From assembly GCA_002118135.1 (NCBI GenBank), contig BDIU01000080.1, positions 62,001 through 126,000 on the forward strand: DNA of 64,000 nt, in the 5' to 3' direction. This document shows, in pieces, positions 36,251 through 64,000 of this stretch (positions are counted from its first letter, which is position 1; each line of letters starts with the position of its first letter). The DNA comes from Trebouxia sp. TZW2008 (Eukaryota; Chlorophyta; Trebouxiophyceae; Trebouxiales; Trebouxiaceae). The position numbers and the translations under genes are program-made. The notes beneath the pieces were generated by a model. That model was not told the origin of the DNA, did not search any database, and saw nothing but the letters and a program-made list of their open reading frames with translations.

Positions 36251-37901
36251 CTACAATGATAAGTGAGAGCAATGTGGCACAGTCCTGACTCTGGTGATTG
36301 GCAGATGCTTCTGGAAAGTCTTGATGACAACAGCCTTCACCCGCTGCTGCACCAAAGCGCCATGGTCGAACCCAGTCAGCAGTAAGTCATCCAATTTTGA
36401 CAGACGAGATAATTGTAGAGCAGCCTCCGTGCTGCGTGTTTTGCATAATGAGTCTGGCATAGACCGCCATCTGGCTGCCAAACTTAAAGATAAGCTAATG
36501 ATCTGTGTTAAGGCCGCAAGGGAAGTAAACACAACTTGTGCAAAGTCTGGACCAATGATCTCCAGCTGCTGAACAGACTTCAACGATGACAAGGACTTCC
36601 AATACATATGTTTATTGGCAATGACATCGTTTCTGCTGTGACAGTCTGCGCTGCTTCTGACAGTCAAACACCTCAAGGAAGGCAGTCGGCCTAGATGGTA
36701 CAAGTCTTGCGGCCCCCAGCTGTACATGCTTCCAATTGTCAATTGCGTGAGATGTTGCAGTGCTGGAAAGCGAGGTGGTATTCCTGGTACTCGTAAAGCA
36801 CCTACTGTCAGACTCTTCAGTGCTGGCATCTCCAGTAAAGACTTTTGCAGGCTGTGCAGGCTTGTGAAAGAATATGGCTTCTCATGAAGAGAAAAGGCAG
36901 GAGGCTTAGAGTGAGCTGTCCTGAAGGAAAGGCTGGCTAGCTTGGTCAGCTGTGACAGTCCCAAGACAATCATGTCCACAGCTGTCTCAACAGGAGGTGT
37001 GCTGTGTGTGGTCTGTTTCACATCCAGGGCAGTCAGTTGTGTTAAACGTGCAAATGCATTTTGGACCAGCCTGGGTATGGCCTTGGTTGGGCATGATTCT
37101 TGCTTGGACAAGGCATTGTGCAACTGCAGCTCTGCCAAGCTCCTCAGTTCAAGAGGTATGGCATTGGATGGATGCGATCTGTGCTTGAAAAAGACATCAT
37201 GCAATTGCAACTCTACCAGGCTTCTCAGTCCACCAAGCATGTGTAGATCTTCAAGATGCAAGTAGCTATTTGACAAATTCAACACGGCCACAGAGGGAAA
37301 ATGTTGCTGCAGCTTGTAACTTGCAAAGTGGAGACATGCAAGCTTTGTGAAGCATATCCTAGTTGGACACCCTGCGTGACAAGGTGACTTGCCTTCAGCT
37401 GGCAATCAAAGGCGTCCAAGCTGATACCAGTAGTAGCACTGCTTACAGTGCATCTGAGCCCATCAATGACAGCATGATGCAAGCCTGTTTGGATGAATAC
37501 AAAGGTGGAGGCTGTTGGTTTGGGAAAAGAGATCACCTGCACTTTGCCAGTCTTTGCAGACCAGCCGAAACGTCTGTCTACACTGCAAATCTTCATGCTT
37601 TTCGCAGGCTGTGTATATGAGTGCCAATAAATCTTGCGGCCACTGTGTTTGAATATTTTTCGACTGCTCGGAAGCAGCCGAGTGGGGCTTATTGTGCGCT
37701 GAGCTCCCTGCGTTTGCCTGGACAATCAAGCTTGCGTACACGTGCCATTTCGTGCCGCCAGACACAACAGTGCAGCTTACCACAACAAGATTGGTTGTCT
37801 GTGCTTGTCAGCGGATCCGACAGCGTTTCGAGAGACAGTTGCAGTGGTTGAGCTTGATCTTGAAAGCTCTGAGCGCGAAAAAGATGCGCTTTGACTAGCA
37901 T
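36251..37901 (-). CDS. F-box-like leucine-rich repeat protein B (3 exons)
   Basis: Exons 37901-37781, 37707-37537 and 37371-36251, 470 aa, all phases closing. Exon 2 carries an F-box-like helix set (WPQDLLALIYTACEKHEDL ... TFRLVCKDWQSAG). Exon 3 is a run of LRRs (e.g. LRSLVELQLHDVFF, LTQLTALDVKQT, LSQLTKLASLSF, LSRLSKLDDLLLTGFD), with no catalytic motif. If the F-box is real it would be a substrate adaptor of an SCF ubiquitin ligase; the target is unknown. The next gene on the same strand is a paralog with identical first-exon length and phases. Confidence 0.75.
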
Positions 37902-38478
37902 TGTGAATCATATAGCCCTGCTAGCTTCAACACATCTGGACAGCTTACACAGCTGGCGATATTCGAGCAGCACCGGTCTGGGCAAAGGTGCAAGCCTGGC
38001 AAGCCATGGACTTTGAACGCGAGCCCGATGACTGATGAGCATGCCACTCATGATGGTGTCAAGCTGAGTACCTCAGGCCAAAAGTACACTGCTGCGACGC
38101 TAAGTTTGCTTGACATACTGTACATGTCAACATTACATGCAAGTGTTTTCTGCTGCCAGACCAATCGTTCATTTGAACTACTGTCGCAAAAAGCGCTCTG
38201 TTGTAGCTTCACCAAATGTAAAGGCATGTTACCTAGATTGTAAGTTATAAGTTGCTGACTCATGGGCAGCTATTGCCAGATTAAGGCATTTCACTTTGGA
38301 CAGTCACAATCCATCAAGTCAGTAGTATGACCAAGTACTTCTAACATGCCGCTTGACCTTTGATTTTATGTTACGATCATTGATAGTGTTCAGACCCGGG
38401 GCTATGTAGTAGTTGATTCCAACATCTCGTGCTGAAAATCTGATAATATGATTCTCACCTGAAACCCTGGACCTGGAC
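37902..38478. other. Spacer between the two LRR paralogs
   Basis: 577 bp containing the promoter of the 36251-37901 gene and the 3' flank of the next. No coding signature. Confidence 0.5.
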
Positions 38479-40030
38479 CTACAGTGACAAACCCGATCTG
38501 TTTGAAAATGTCACAGTTCGGACTGTTGTGGAGGGCAAATGCTGTTGGAAAGTTTCGACAAACGCTGTTGGAACTTTATGCTGTCCCAAGGTGTTGTGGT
38601 CATACCAAGTCAGCAGCAGATCCTCCAGTTTCGACAGACGTGACAACTGAAGAGCAGCGTCCTTGCCACGTGACTCCCAGCCCAACAACAACAGCCAGTC
38701 CATCTCAGCTGCCAAGGGTAAAGACAAGCCAGTGAGCTGTGTCAAAGCCGCCACAGCCACAAAAATGTCAAAATCAAAGATTGGACCAATCAACTCCAGC
38801 TGCCGAATAGACTTCAGTGATGACAGTGCCTCCCAGCCCCCGTGCTTGCCATTCATAACACCACCATATTTCTTACTTTTGATTGTCAAACACCTCAAAC
38901 CAGGCATGCAACTCAGTAAGTACAGATCTTCTGAGGTCCAGGGGTTGCATCCAAGTTCCAATTGGGTGAGACACTGCAGTGCTGGAAGGTTCCTTGGTAC
39001 GCCAGGCTGTGGTGTGGTGACTGTCGCTAAAGACTTCAGTTCTGGCATTTCCAGCAGCGCAGTATGCAGCAACTGCAAGCTTGTGGTACTAATCACATAT
39101 GGATATTGCTGTTGAACTTTGACAGGATGACGAGGATATGTCCTGAAAGATAGGCTGCATAGCTTTGTCAGCTGTGACAGCCCCAAAGCAATCGTATTCA
39201 AAGCTGGCGCATGAGAGTGTGTAGGTTCTGTAATCTGTTCAATATCCAGGGCAGTGAGTTGGGTCAAATGTGCAAATATCTTCTGACAGAGCCTGGGAAA
39301 CGCATTGGCAGGGCATGGTGGTGGTTGGAAGTAGACATCATGCAGTTGTAGTTCTGTCAGGTTTCTGAGTTCACCCAGGATGCGCAGGTCTTGAAATTGC
39401 AAACGGCTGCTTGATATTTTGACAACAGCAACACAAGGAAAATGCAGACGCAGCTTGTCAGTTGCAGCGTAAAGAAGAGCAAGGTTTCTAAAGCATATCC
39501 TGGCTGGACAGCCTGCAGGGTTCAAGAAGACCATCTCTCAACTGGCGACAGAACCAAATCGGATGATAGGAGCAATAACACCATCCATATTGTAGCTCAT
39601 GCTAAAACGTTATCATACCTCGTGCAGTCCTGTCGGATTTTGCAACAACTTCAAGATCAAAACAGCTGCGTGACAGACAAACTTTACCTGCTCTTCGCCA
39701 GCCCTTGCAGATCAGACGAAAGTTCTGAGGGCATTTCTGCTTGGCATGCATCTCGCAAGCTGTGTATATAAGGGTAAGCACATCTTGTGGCCACTCTGCT
39801 GCAACAACAAGTGACTCCTTGTCGTGCACAAGGCTCCGTGCGTCTGTTAGAATTTGAAGCTTGCACGCCTGCGTCTGCCAATTGGCACACAACCGAGACT
39901 ACAACTTACCACGGGAAGGGGAGGTGTCCTTGCTTGTCAGCGGGCGCGGCAGCCTTGTACGGCCTGTTTGAGGTGGTCGAGCTCGATGTCTACAACCCTT
40001 AGCGCACAGAAAATACTCCTCGCGTAGCAT
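38479..40030 (-). CDS. F-box-like leucine-rich repeat protein A (3 exons)
   Basis: Exons 40030-39910 (121 nt, as in the paralog), 39798-39688 and 39512-38479, 421 aa. Exon 2 reads AEWPQDVLTLIYTACEMHA ... NFRLICKGWRRAG. Exon 3 begins CPARICFRNLALLY and continues with LRRs (LRNLTELQLHDVYF, LTQLTALDIEQI, LSQLTKLCSLSFRT, LSRLSKLEDLLLTWYD), ending TVRTVTFSNRSGLSL. The order and sequence of repeats match the neighbour throughout, so the pair arose by tandem duplication and both remain open. Starts with the only ATG compatible with the shared exon-1 phase. Transcribed divergently from THI4 (625 bp apart). Confidence 0.77.
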
Positions 40031-40655
40031 CAGGAACCAAAAACCCCTGCTGACTTGAGAGTGCAGGAATAGCTGACGCAGCTGGCAATTATAGAGTGGC
40101 AAAGATCTCGGCAAAAGAGTGCAGGCGATGAAGTTGAACTTGCCTTCGAATATGATGACTGATGAACCTGCCACTCGGGAAAGTGCCAAATCAGGTCTCT
40201 TTTGCGATTCCTGCATTTTGGCAAAAACTCAATGAAGCCGCATCTAGATTGCCTATGCTCAGCAGCGGTGCGCTAGCATGCAAGAGATTGGCATCGGTGG
40301 CAGCTGCGGCTGCTCTTCTGAAGTTGCTTGTCGCAAAGCGTCGGGTCTGCAGTGACAGAGTTTCGGCACAAGTTTATTGACCTGACATTGAGAGCTTGAC
40401 TCTTGCGTGACGTTATACAGGTAAGCACGTTTGACGTCCCCACGCTGTCACCTGTGTTCTGGCTGCATGCGTTTGAGGCGACTTCGCTTTCGCACGCCGC
40501 ACATCGTTGCTGTGTTGATGCTGGCATCTTACAACAGAGCACAAGCTTGAGACACACTCCGCACGTAGTCTGCTATCAGGCCCAGGGATCACTCTACCAG
40601 CTTGAGTCTACGTTCAAGAGCTTGCGGTTGATCGCCAAGTTGCCTGCAGAGTACA
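40031..40655. promoter_or_regulatory. Divergent spacer, LRR gene A / THI4
   Basis: 625 bp containing the THI4 promoter and 5' UTR. I searched it for a TPP aptamer (CTGAGA plus GGGAAG core) and found none; the aptamer is 3' of the gene instead. Confidence 0.5.
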
Positions 40656-44721
<4,066 letters not shown>

Positions 44722-45041
44722 ATGCCTGACCTCAAGTGATGTCAGCCTAGACTTGCTTGTCGATGCCTACATGCTTTGGCCTAGACTCGCATGCCAATGC
44801 CCAAAAACTGTAGCTCAGATTTGCCTGTTGATGCCAAATGCTTCAGCTTAGACTTGCTTGCAGACGCTTAAGTGGTCTGGTCTAGGTGATGTGTGCTGAC
44901 ATTGTGCAGTGAATCTTCGGCCTGTTAGGGCGTAACTGCTGTTGCTGTATCTTGCTGCAGCAAAGCAACCATCTTGCTGGTGCCGTCTGTCTGTTCATTT
45001 CCATTCGTGTGAAATTGGGACTGTTTTCATGCTCTCTGGCA
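44722..45041 (+). other. THI4 3' flank with ~50 bp imperfect tandem repeats
   Basis: Between the THI4 stop and the aptamer, a motif like AGCCTAGACTTGCTTG..GATGCC recurs three to four times up to about 44880. No open frame. Likely 3' UTR. Confidence 0.6.
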
Positions 45042-45130
45042 CACACTAGGGGTGCTGGTGGAAGGGTTTCCATTGGCTGAGAAATTACCCTTAGGACCGG
45101 ACCAAGATAATGCTTGCGTCGGGAAGTGTG
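45042..45130 (+). promoter_or_regulatory. TPP riboswitch aptamer, 3' of THI4
   Basis: Thiamine-pyrophosphate aptamer in the sense orientation of THI4. P1 is closed by CACAC (45042-45046) and GTGTG (45126-45130). The P2 side is AGGGGTGCT (45048) with ACCC (45087-45090). P3 pairs GGTGGAA with TTTCCATT. The invariant CTGAGA is at 45077-45082. P4 pairs CCG in GGACCGGA with CGG in GTCGGGA. This replaces the usual CCU/AGG and so is a compensatory change. P5 is CAAG/CTTG closing an ATAATG loop (45107-45112), then GGGAAG. A GTGAGC donor at 45128 overlaps the 3' strand of P1, a likely switch point for splicing. TGTAA at 45274-45278 could be the poly(A) signal. Confidence 0.92.
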
Positions 45131-45808
45131 AGCCTATAGCTTTTGTGTTGCCACAGGTTCTGAGTTGTGGACTTCGCAATTGCTTTTGAAGGATTTCTGC
45201 GCTGAACGAACAAGTGTTCTCTAGACCTAGTGTAGCTTTTGAGAGGGTGATCTCACCCAACTTTGTACACCATTGTAAGCTTGATTCTGTAGGCTGTGCA
45301 TCTCCTCCACTCTGCAGATGTCACAGACAGTCTTGCAGATGCATGCTGCTTGAGGGATAAGGGCTGGCCTGCTGCATGCGCGTCGATCACCCGCACCTTA
45401 GTCGTCCCCCTCAATGGTCAGATACTGGAATGCTGGTCATGCGTGTTCATTGCCACAAGCCAGAATGCACGAAAGCTGAAAAGATGACTGGCACAACATC
45501 AAGCCTTAAGACTGCATGCTTGCGCTGATCTGACTGTTTACCAGGCGTGCAACATGGCAATCAAATTGCACTGACGATTTACAGATGGCGCCATGAATGG
45601 GATAGATTTTGCTCAAAACCATATTCATGTTGCAGAGTTGGGAGAATGCCATTGGCTCATGCGCTTCAGCAACATCAAATTAGAGATGCAGCTTGGCGCT
45701 ACTAAAGTTTAATGTCAAAGCTAAGATGAGGAGGGAACGTAATGAACGCTATGACATTTCTAGCTGCCGTCAATCATACTAACAGGGGGCAAACCAGCGA
45801 GCTGAGGA
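45131..45808. other. Convergent 3' spacer, THI4 / RIO2
   Basis: Contains the rest of the THI4 3' UTR, with a candidate acceptor after a pyrimidine tract (CTCCTCCACTCTGCAG, ending 45317) and a TGTAA signal. RIO2's 3' UTR lies at the right. No gene seen. Confidence 0.5.
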
Positions 45809-58430
<12,622 letters not shown>

Positions 58431-58797
58431 CCTGCACGTCCTCTGATCAAGTCAAAGCCCTCACGGTTGCAGGCCTGCCTTCGATGATTACCGAAATGCT
58501 GATGCGGGTGCATATGCATGCCTGACGAAGTGGCATTTCAAACCTAACCCTACGCAGCCTGCGGCCTGACCTAACGGGTGCAAGCAGAGTACTGTTGCAG
58601 ACCGTTGCGCAGTTTATTGCCGAATCATTCATAAGCACATTTCCACAAGCGCTTCACATCGCAATCAAGGCTCAGTTGATTGCTGAAAGCCATCAAAAAC
58701 GCTCCTCTGGCACACCCAGCAGTTAAGGAATCAGCGATCAACAAGCGCACTTGCAAAGCTGGCACCCGGCCGGGAGCTGCCCACAGGGCAAGCAGCG
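58431..58797. promoter_or_regulatory. Bidirectional promoter region, RIO2 / NLE1
   Basis: 367 bp separate the two divergent start codons. The two products act in 40S and 60S assembly respectively, so coordinated control from one spacer is plausible. I see no clear TATA box. Confidence 0.65.
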
Positions 58798-61700
58798 ATG
58801 GCTCCAACAGAAAACCGCTGGATCAAGAAGCGCAAAGCTGCGGAGGAGGAGGCAGCTGCTGTCCCTGCTGCCAACATCGTAGTGCAATTCCACTCAGATG
58901 CTGGTGTACAAACAGGTAGGCTGAATTAATCAGCCTTTGCACATTCGTTTTCAGCACCGAAGCCGTGCCTTTTGAAGCTCACAGCTTCGTTTCTGATCTG
59001 CGACAGGTCCTCAGCTCAGCGTGCCTCAAGATGCAACAGTCAAGCAGCTCACAGTTTTACTGAATCAGCTGCTCGACAACGAAGAAAAGCTGCCATACTC
59101 CTTCTTCATTGATGAGCAGGAGCTGGCATTAAGCCTCGGAGAGCATCTGCAAAAGAACAAGGTAATATCAGCTTTGCTGATTCAACTGCAAACTGATTCA
59201 AGCCATGTACTTTCACTTTGATGAATTTGGCAATACATGCTTGGACGCTCATCTGCATGTGCTGTACTCTGGCATTGGCCTGCCATAAGCACTTAGGAAC
59301 ACATGCCGCAGCAGTGCCTACAGCCAGTCTTGAGATCTGTTGACTGTACCTATTTGGCGCTATGGCCATGGTGGGTATTCCGAACTTTGCACTGCGGTTT
59401 GCGTGACTGCTGGGCCAGCAGGTGCTCATTGAAGTTGCCTTAACTACTGCGTAGCAGCACAGGCAGTGTTTGTGGGCACTCCGCAGTCAACAAATTGATC
59501 ACCTTGTTCATGAGTTGCATGCAGCCCGTAGGACTCAACATCGGCTTGCGTCATTCTTGAGTTTGCAGTGGTGAGTCAAAGCTTTGCCGTGCATTGTACA
59601 CACAACCACAGACCTTTTCAGAGCGCGACCCAAGCACACTCAACTAATGCTGGCTTTGCAGGTGTCAGTTGAAGCAGCTCTGCGCATTGTTTATCAGCCA
59701 CAGGCTGTCTTCAGAGTTCGTCCAGTCAGCAGGTGTACATCCTCAATGCCAGGTCATGCCGAGGCAGTCCTGTCAGTCAACTTCAGCCCTGATGGGCGAC
59801 AGCTGGCCAGTGGATCTGGAGACACCACTGTCAGGTTCTGGGATTTGGGTACACAGCTGCCGGCTCATACATGCCAGGTATGTAGCTTTGTTGCGTTTTA
59901 TGGTAGGGTGATTGTATAAAGGACTGATCAGTCCTGATGGGCAACAGCTGGCCAGTGGATCTGGGAATAACACTGTCAGGGTTTGGATCTTGAGCACCCA
60001 ACTGCCAGCCCATACATTGCCAGGTGTGCAAGTTCACCATTGCTTGTGGTCAACAGTGGTCAAGAGAACGGTTAGCGCATCAGTCAGTGCATTGTTGTTA
60101 CTGTCCTGATATGCTTTGGCGGTCCTGTCTTCAACTTTGGCCCTGATGGGCGATACCTAGCAAGCGGTCCTGGAGACACCACTGTCAGATTATGGGACTT
60201 GGGTACACATTTGCCAGCCCATACATGCTAGGTATGTGGCTTTGTTGTGTGTCATAGTAGGGTGATTGTATGTAGGATCAATCAGTCCTGATGAGCGACA
60301 GCTGGCCGGTGGATCTGGGATATCACTGTCAGGATTTGGGTTTTGGGCACCAACTGCCAGCCCATACATGCCAGATGTGCAGTTTCACCATTGTTTGTGG
60401 TCAAGAGAACGGTCAGTGCATCAGTCAGTGCATTGTTGTTACTGTCCTAATATGCTGTGGCAGTCCTGTCTGTCATTGCTGGCCCTGATGGGCGACAGCT
60501 GGCCAGTCGGTCTGGAGACACCACTGTTAGGTTTTGGGACTTGGACACACAACTGCCAGCCCATACATGTCAGGTGTGCAGGCTCGCCGTTGTTTGTGGT
60601 CCAGTGAATGGGTATTCCATCAATTCTTGCACTGCTGCCACTGTCCTGATGTGGTTTGGTGGTCCTGTCTTTCAACTCTGGCCCTGATGGGCAATAGGTA
60701 GCAAGCGCTTCTGGAGACACCACTGTCAGATTATGGGACTTGAGTACACAGTTGCCGGCTCACACATGTCAGGGATGTGGCTTTGTTGCTTTTTGAAATA
60801 AAGTGCTTGTTTGATTCACCTATCAGTCCCAATGGGCAACAGCTAGGCAGTGGGTCTGAAGATGCCAGTGTCAGGTTCTGGGACTTGAGCACACATCTGC
60901 CAGCCCATGCATGCCAGGTGTGAAAGCCATTGCTGTGGCAGAAGGTATAGGTAGTGCGTCAATCATCGCATCGTTACTGCTGTCCTGATGTGGTCTGGAA
61001 ACACCACTGCTAGGTTTTGGGACTTGCCGGCCCACACATGCCAGGTGTGCAGATTTGTCGCTGTAGATCTGTTGCTGTATGCACCTGCTGGGTGTAGGAG
61101 CTTGTTGTCTATGCTCCGCATCCGCAGACACGGCATGTCAGCAGGATTTCTTACCTATCAAATCTACGTGTGAAAAATTGCCCTTGTCCCTGCTTGGTCT
61201 GATCATGCCCATATGCGAGATCCGCATTCTTGTGACTAATCACATTGTCCCTGTTCACCCCTGATGGGATTGCAGTCTTAGCGCCATTCAGCTTTGCCTG
61301 CATGCACACAGTGCGCTGTCTGGAAATTGCATGCTATCAAACCTATCCTCTTGTGCGTATGTGCAGCTTGCTGCTGTCAATGATGCTTGTGCATCAAGCT
61401 GTTGTACCTCATGGCCCTGATTCCAGCAAGGTAGCTCAGCATGATGTGCAGGCAGCTGTGGCTTTATTTTGTGACAGGGGGCGGCATATTGCAATTTCTG
61501 TTACCTGCAAGCTGCATGTCATGCTTTGGGTTCATCAGTGCAGCAGGCAAAACATGCAACTGCTCTGGTGTGCTTGTGCAAGCACGTGTTGCACAAGGTG
61601 TGCTAGCATTGTTGAATGCAGTGTAGATTGACCACATGGTTATGTACACCCTTGTCATGCTACACAACCTGCTCAAGCGCAGTCTGCGGAGTAGGTCCTG

Positions 61701-64000
61701 GGTGTGTTGTGAAATCATGAGATCAGTCTATGCAGATGAGCTGACTGCAGCTGGTGGAGCTGAAAACATCAACGCACGTTCTCAATGCAGTCTCAGTATG
61801 GCTGCTGTGTAGCCTCATCACGTGGCTACCTGCATCCATGGTGTGCAACACAACCTGTTATAAGTGCAGTTTATGTTGAGCACCAAGAATTTTGGGGAAT
61901 TATGAGATCACTTGGTATTTGTAGCTGGTCAAAATGTAAAGTTCTTGGAATTCTCATCTTCTGGACAGAGCAGCTGATTTGCGCGATGCAATGCAGGCTA
62001 GTTCAATTCAGCTACAGTCTAGTGGTCAGTGTAGTTGTCAATGAAGAATAGTGACAGTGGCCGACCCTGAGCGGTCTGAGCATGGATGATGATAGTTCTA
62101 ATCTGCTTGGAGCTGCAACAAGCCTTCAGTTTCTGGAGGCCGCAGCGCATGACCTAGCAATTAGTCATAGTTACACTGACATGCTCCGCCATCAGGCATC
62201 ATAGTCACGATTCTTGCATTCAGTCAATCACACCATGACCAACTGCTAACACAAACTTTCCATTTGACCAGTTCAGCGCCCATCTCTGCTCATTTGTGTC
62301 TCAAATTGCGTGTGGCTAGCGCTTGACGACAGTGGTCTTGGGGGCAGCTGTTTGCTGGCACAAGAGTGTAGTCGGCAAGCTGGTCTTCCTGGGGCAAAGA
62401 CATCTGCTGAGAAGTCAGTGAACAGTAGTGTGTTTTGCTTGACAGACAAACTCGCTGCCTTCTGTGTCAGCGTTCAGCAGTCAGCTGTTTGCTGGCACAG
62501 GGTATAGTCAGCAAGCTTGTCTTATGGCACAGTCCACTAGCTGAGCTAGACAAGTCAGTGCTCAACAACGTGCTTGCCTTGGTAGACAAGCTGTGTTAGT
62601 GTCTCCTGTGTCAGCGATAAGCAGTCAACTGATCAGCTGTCACCTGCTCTAGGGTGCATGGTTCAAGCATCAGGGTCAGCTGTTGCTGGAGCAAGGTACA
62701 GTTGGCAAGCCGGTCTACCGGGGTACATCTATCAGCTGGACACCTCAGTGCTCAGCAGCGGATTGACCAAGAGAGACAAGTTTGCTAAACGCCTTCTGTG
62801 TCAGCACTCAGTAGTTGCCCCATCTGCTGTTGTTCCCTGAACTTGTCTGTGCTCACTGAATGATTCAAGCATGGGAGTCAGCTGCTTTCTGGCACAAGGT
62901 GTAGTTGGCAAGCTGGTCTACTGGGGTACGTCCATCAGCTGGACACCTGAGTGCTCAGCAGTGGATCGACCTGGAGCGACAAGTTTGCTGAATGCCTTCT
63001 GGGTCAGCACTCAGTAGTTGCCCCATCTGCTCTTGTTTCCTCAATCTGTCTGTGCCCACTGCACGGATTGAGCATGAGAGTCAGCTGATTGCTGGTAAGG
63101 GGTGTAGTCCGCAAGCTGGTTTAGCGCAACACAGTCCACTAGCCGGACAAGTCAGTGCTCAGTAATGTGCTTGCCTTGGTAGACAAGTTTCTTTAGTGCC
63201 TCCTATGTCAGCAATAAGCAGTCAACTGATCAGCTGTCACTTGCTCAACTTGTCAGTGCTCACTGTGTGATTCAAGCATGGGAGTCAGCTGCTTTCTGGC
63301 ACAAGGTGTAGTTGGCAAGCTGGTCTAGCGGGGTACGTCCATCAGCTGGACACCTCAGTGCTCAGCAGTGGATCAACCTGGAGGAACAAGTCTGCTGAAT
63401 GCCTCCTGTGTGAGCACTCAGCTAATCACCTGTCAATTGCTCAACTGTGTCTGTGCCCACTGCATGATTCAAGCATGGCAGTCAGCTGCTTGCTGACACA
63501 TTGTGCACTTAGCAAGCTGGCCTCTCTGGGCAAATCATGTGCTGACCACTTCCCTGCTCAGCAGTGGATTGACCTGTAGAGGCAACTTTGCTGAATGCCT
63601 CCTGCGTCAGCACTTAGCAGTGAGCCAATTAGCTGTTATTTTCTCCACTTGTTTGCTCCTGTGCTTGTGCAATTCTAGGAGTCAGCTGTTTGCTGGCACA
63701 AGGTGTACTTAGCAAGCTGGTCTAGCGGGGTACGTCCATCAGCTGGACGTCTCGCTGCTCAGCGGTGCATTTGCCTTGGTAGACAAGCTCGCTGCCTCCT
63801 GTGTCAGCCATCAGCAGTCAACCGATCAGCTCTCACTTCCTCAAGTTGTTGGTGCCTCGTGCTTGACAGAAGCATGGGACTTAGCTGTTTGCTGGCACAA
63901 GGCGTACTGAACAAGATGGTCTTGTACCGGCATGCGCACTGGCTGGACAAGCCAGTGCTTAGCAGTGTGTGTGCCTTGATAGACAATTTTGCTGAACGCC
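58798..64000 (+). CDS. NLE1: NLE1/Notchless WD40 ribosome-assembly factor, 5' part (exons 1-3)
   Basis: WD40 adaptor removed by the Rea1/midasin ATPase during 60S maturation. Exons seen are 58798-58915, 59007-59161 and 59662-59877, phases closing. Exon 1 begins [20 protein letters not shown], then [10 protein letters not shown]. Exon 2 has the NLE domain ([38 protein letters not shown]). Exon 3 has [20 protein letters not shown] and the first WD repeat ([30 protein letters not shown]). The next WD repeats are not found in the remaining 4.1 kb, so exon 4 lies beyond the window. The long intron 3 is filled with partial exon-3 copies and a ~200 bp tandem array. The end coordinate is the window edge. 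Confidence 0.9.
59928..61048 (+). repeat. Seven partial copies of NLE1 exon 3 (3' half with donor)
   Basis: Copies near 59928, 60131, 60284, 60477, 60671, 60826 and 60984 repeat [20 protein letters not shown] and the end AHTCQ with its GTGTGC/GTATGT donor. Some are broken (a TAG after YLPAHTC-like ends, a frameshift in the third). The 60477 copy is still open: [20 protein letters not shown]. All lie downstream of the real exon and lack its first half. Confidence 0.92.
61049..62309. other. NLE1 intron sequence without recognised content
   Basis: No WD repeat, splice-bounded exon or tandem structure recognised. Confidence 0.4.
62310..64000. repeat. ~200 bp tandem array reaching the window end
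   Basis: The block GTCAGCTGTTTGCTGGCACA, then AGGTGTAGT.GGCAAGCTGGTCTA, recurs near 62339, 62485, 62672, 62877, 63080, 63283, 63480, 63681 and 63880. Spacing is mostly 197-205 bp. Each unit also has TCAGTGCTCAGCA and TGCTGAATGCC.CCTGTGTCAGC. No long open frame. Probably continues past the window. Confidence 0.9.

Noticed and set aside
40031..40655. TPP aptamer upstream of THI4
   Set aside because: No CTGAGA plus GGGAAG arrangement with pairing stems; CTGAGA-like strings elsewhere in the introns (e.g. near 43310) lack the rest of the fold.

Overview
This is nuclear DNA of a flagellum-competent green alga (Chlorophyta; order not resolvable from the sequence). The reasons are spliceosomal introns with consensus GT/TGCAG borders, a plant-type plastid THI4 with an mRNA TPP aptamer, a plant-like RIO2 active site (HCDFNEFN), an RBP45/47-type RNA-binding protein, and a BBS1 gene, which is normally kept only by lineages that build cilia. 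Base composition is only moderately GC-rich, unlike Chlamydomonas.

Layout, left to right: 1-2080, no secure gene; 2081-3785, two tandem acylphosphatase genes (-); 4460-16354, an 18-exon RAD16-type SNF2/RING protein (+); about 16.6-17.4 kb, an unidentified gene (-); 18472-20645, a three-RRM RNA-binding protein (-); 21652-28044, BBS1 (+); 28497-32218, ALG5 (-); 33.4-35.7 kb, an unidentified gene (+); 36251-40030, two tandem F-box-like/LRR paralogs (-); 40656-44721, THI4 (+), followed by a TPP riboswitch at 45042-45130; 45809-58430, RIO2 (-), whose 6.6 kb fifth intron is packed with satellite-like arrays; 58798 onwards, the first three exons of NLE1/Notchless (+), running out of the window through a third ~200 bp tandem array. 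I spliced the main genes by hand and the reading frames close: RAD16 1439 aa, RBP 432 aa, BBS1 608 aa, ALG5 334 aa, THI4 350 aa, RIO2 557 aa, acylphosphatases 95 aa each, LRR proteins 470 and 421 aa.

The most striking property is genome-wide in style. Introns of at least six genes contain partial, decaying copies of the neighbouring exon. They follow a strict rule: copies upstream of the real exon carry its acceptor site plus the 5' part; copies downstream carry the 3' part plus the donor. This is what local tandem duplications that straddle an exon border leave behind when only those that preserve one complete exon survive. Introns here appear to grow this way, and the process seeds decoy splice sites. 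The satellite arrays in RIO2 and NLE1 may be further products of the same tandem-duplication habit.

The second highlight is a TPP aptamer placed 3' of THI4 whose closing stem overlaps a good splice donor, suggesting feedback control of thiamine synthesis through 3'-UTR splicing. RIO2 (40S maturation) and NLE1 (60S maturation) are divergently transcribed from a 367 bp spacer. Other extras are a pogo-like MITE, a ~75 bp-arm hairpin in a RIO2 intron, and three GC-AG introns with the identical donor GCAAGC.
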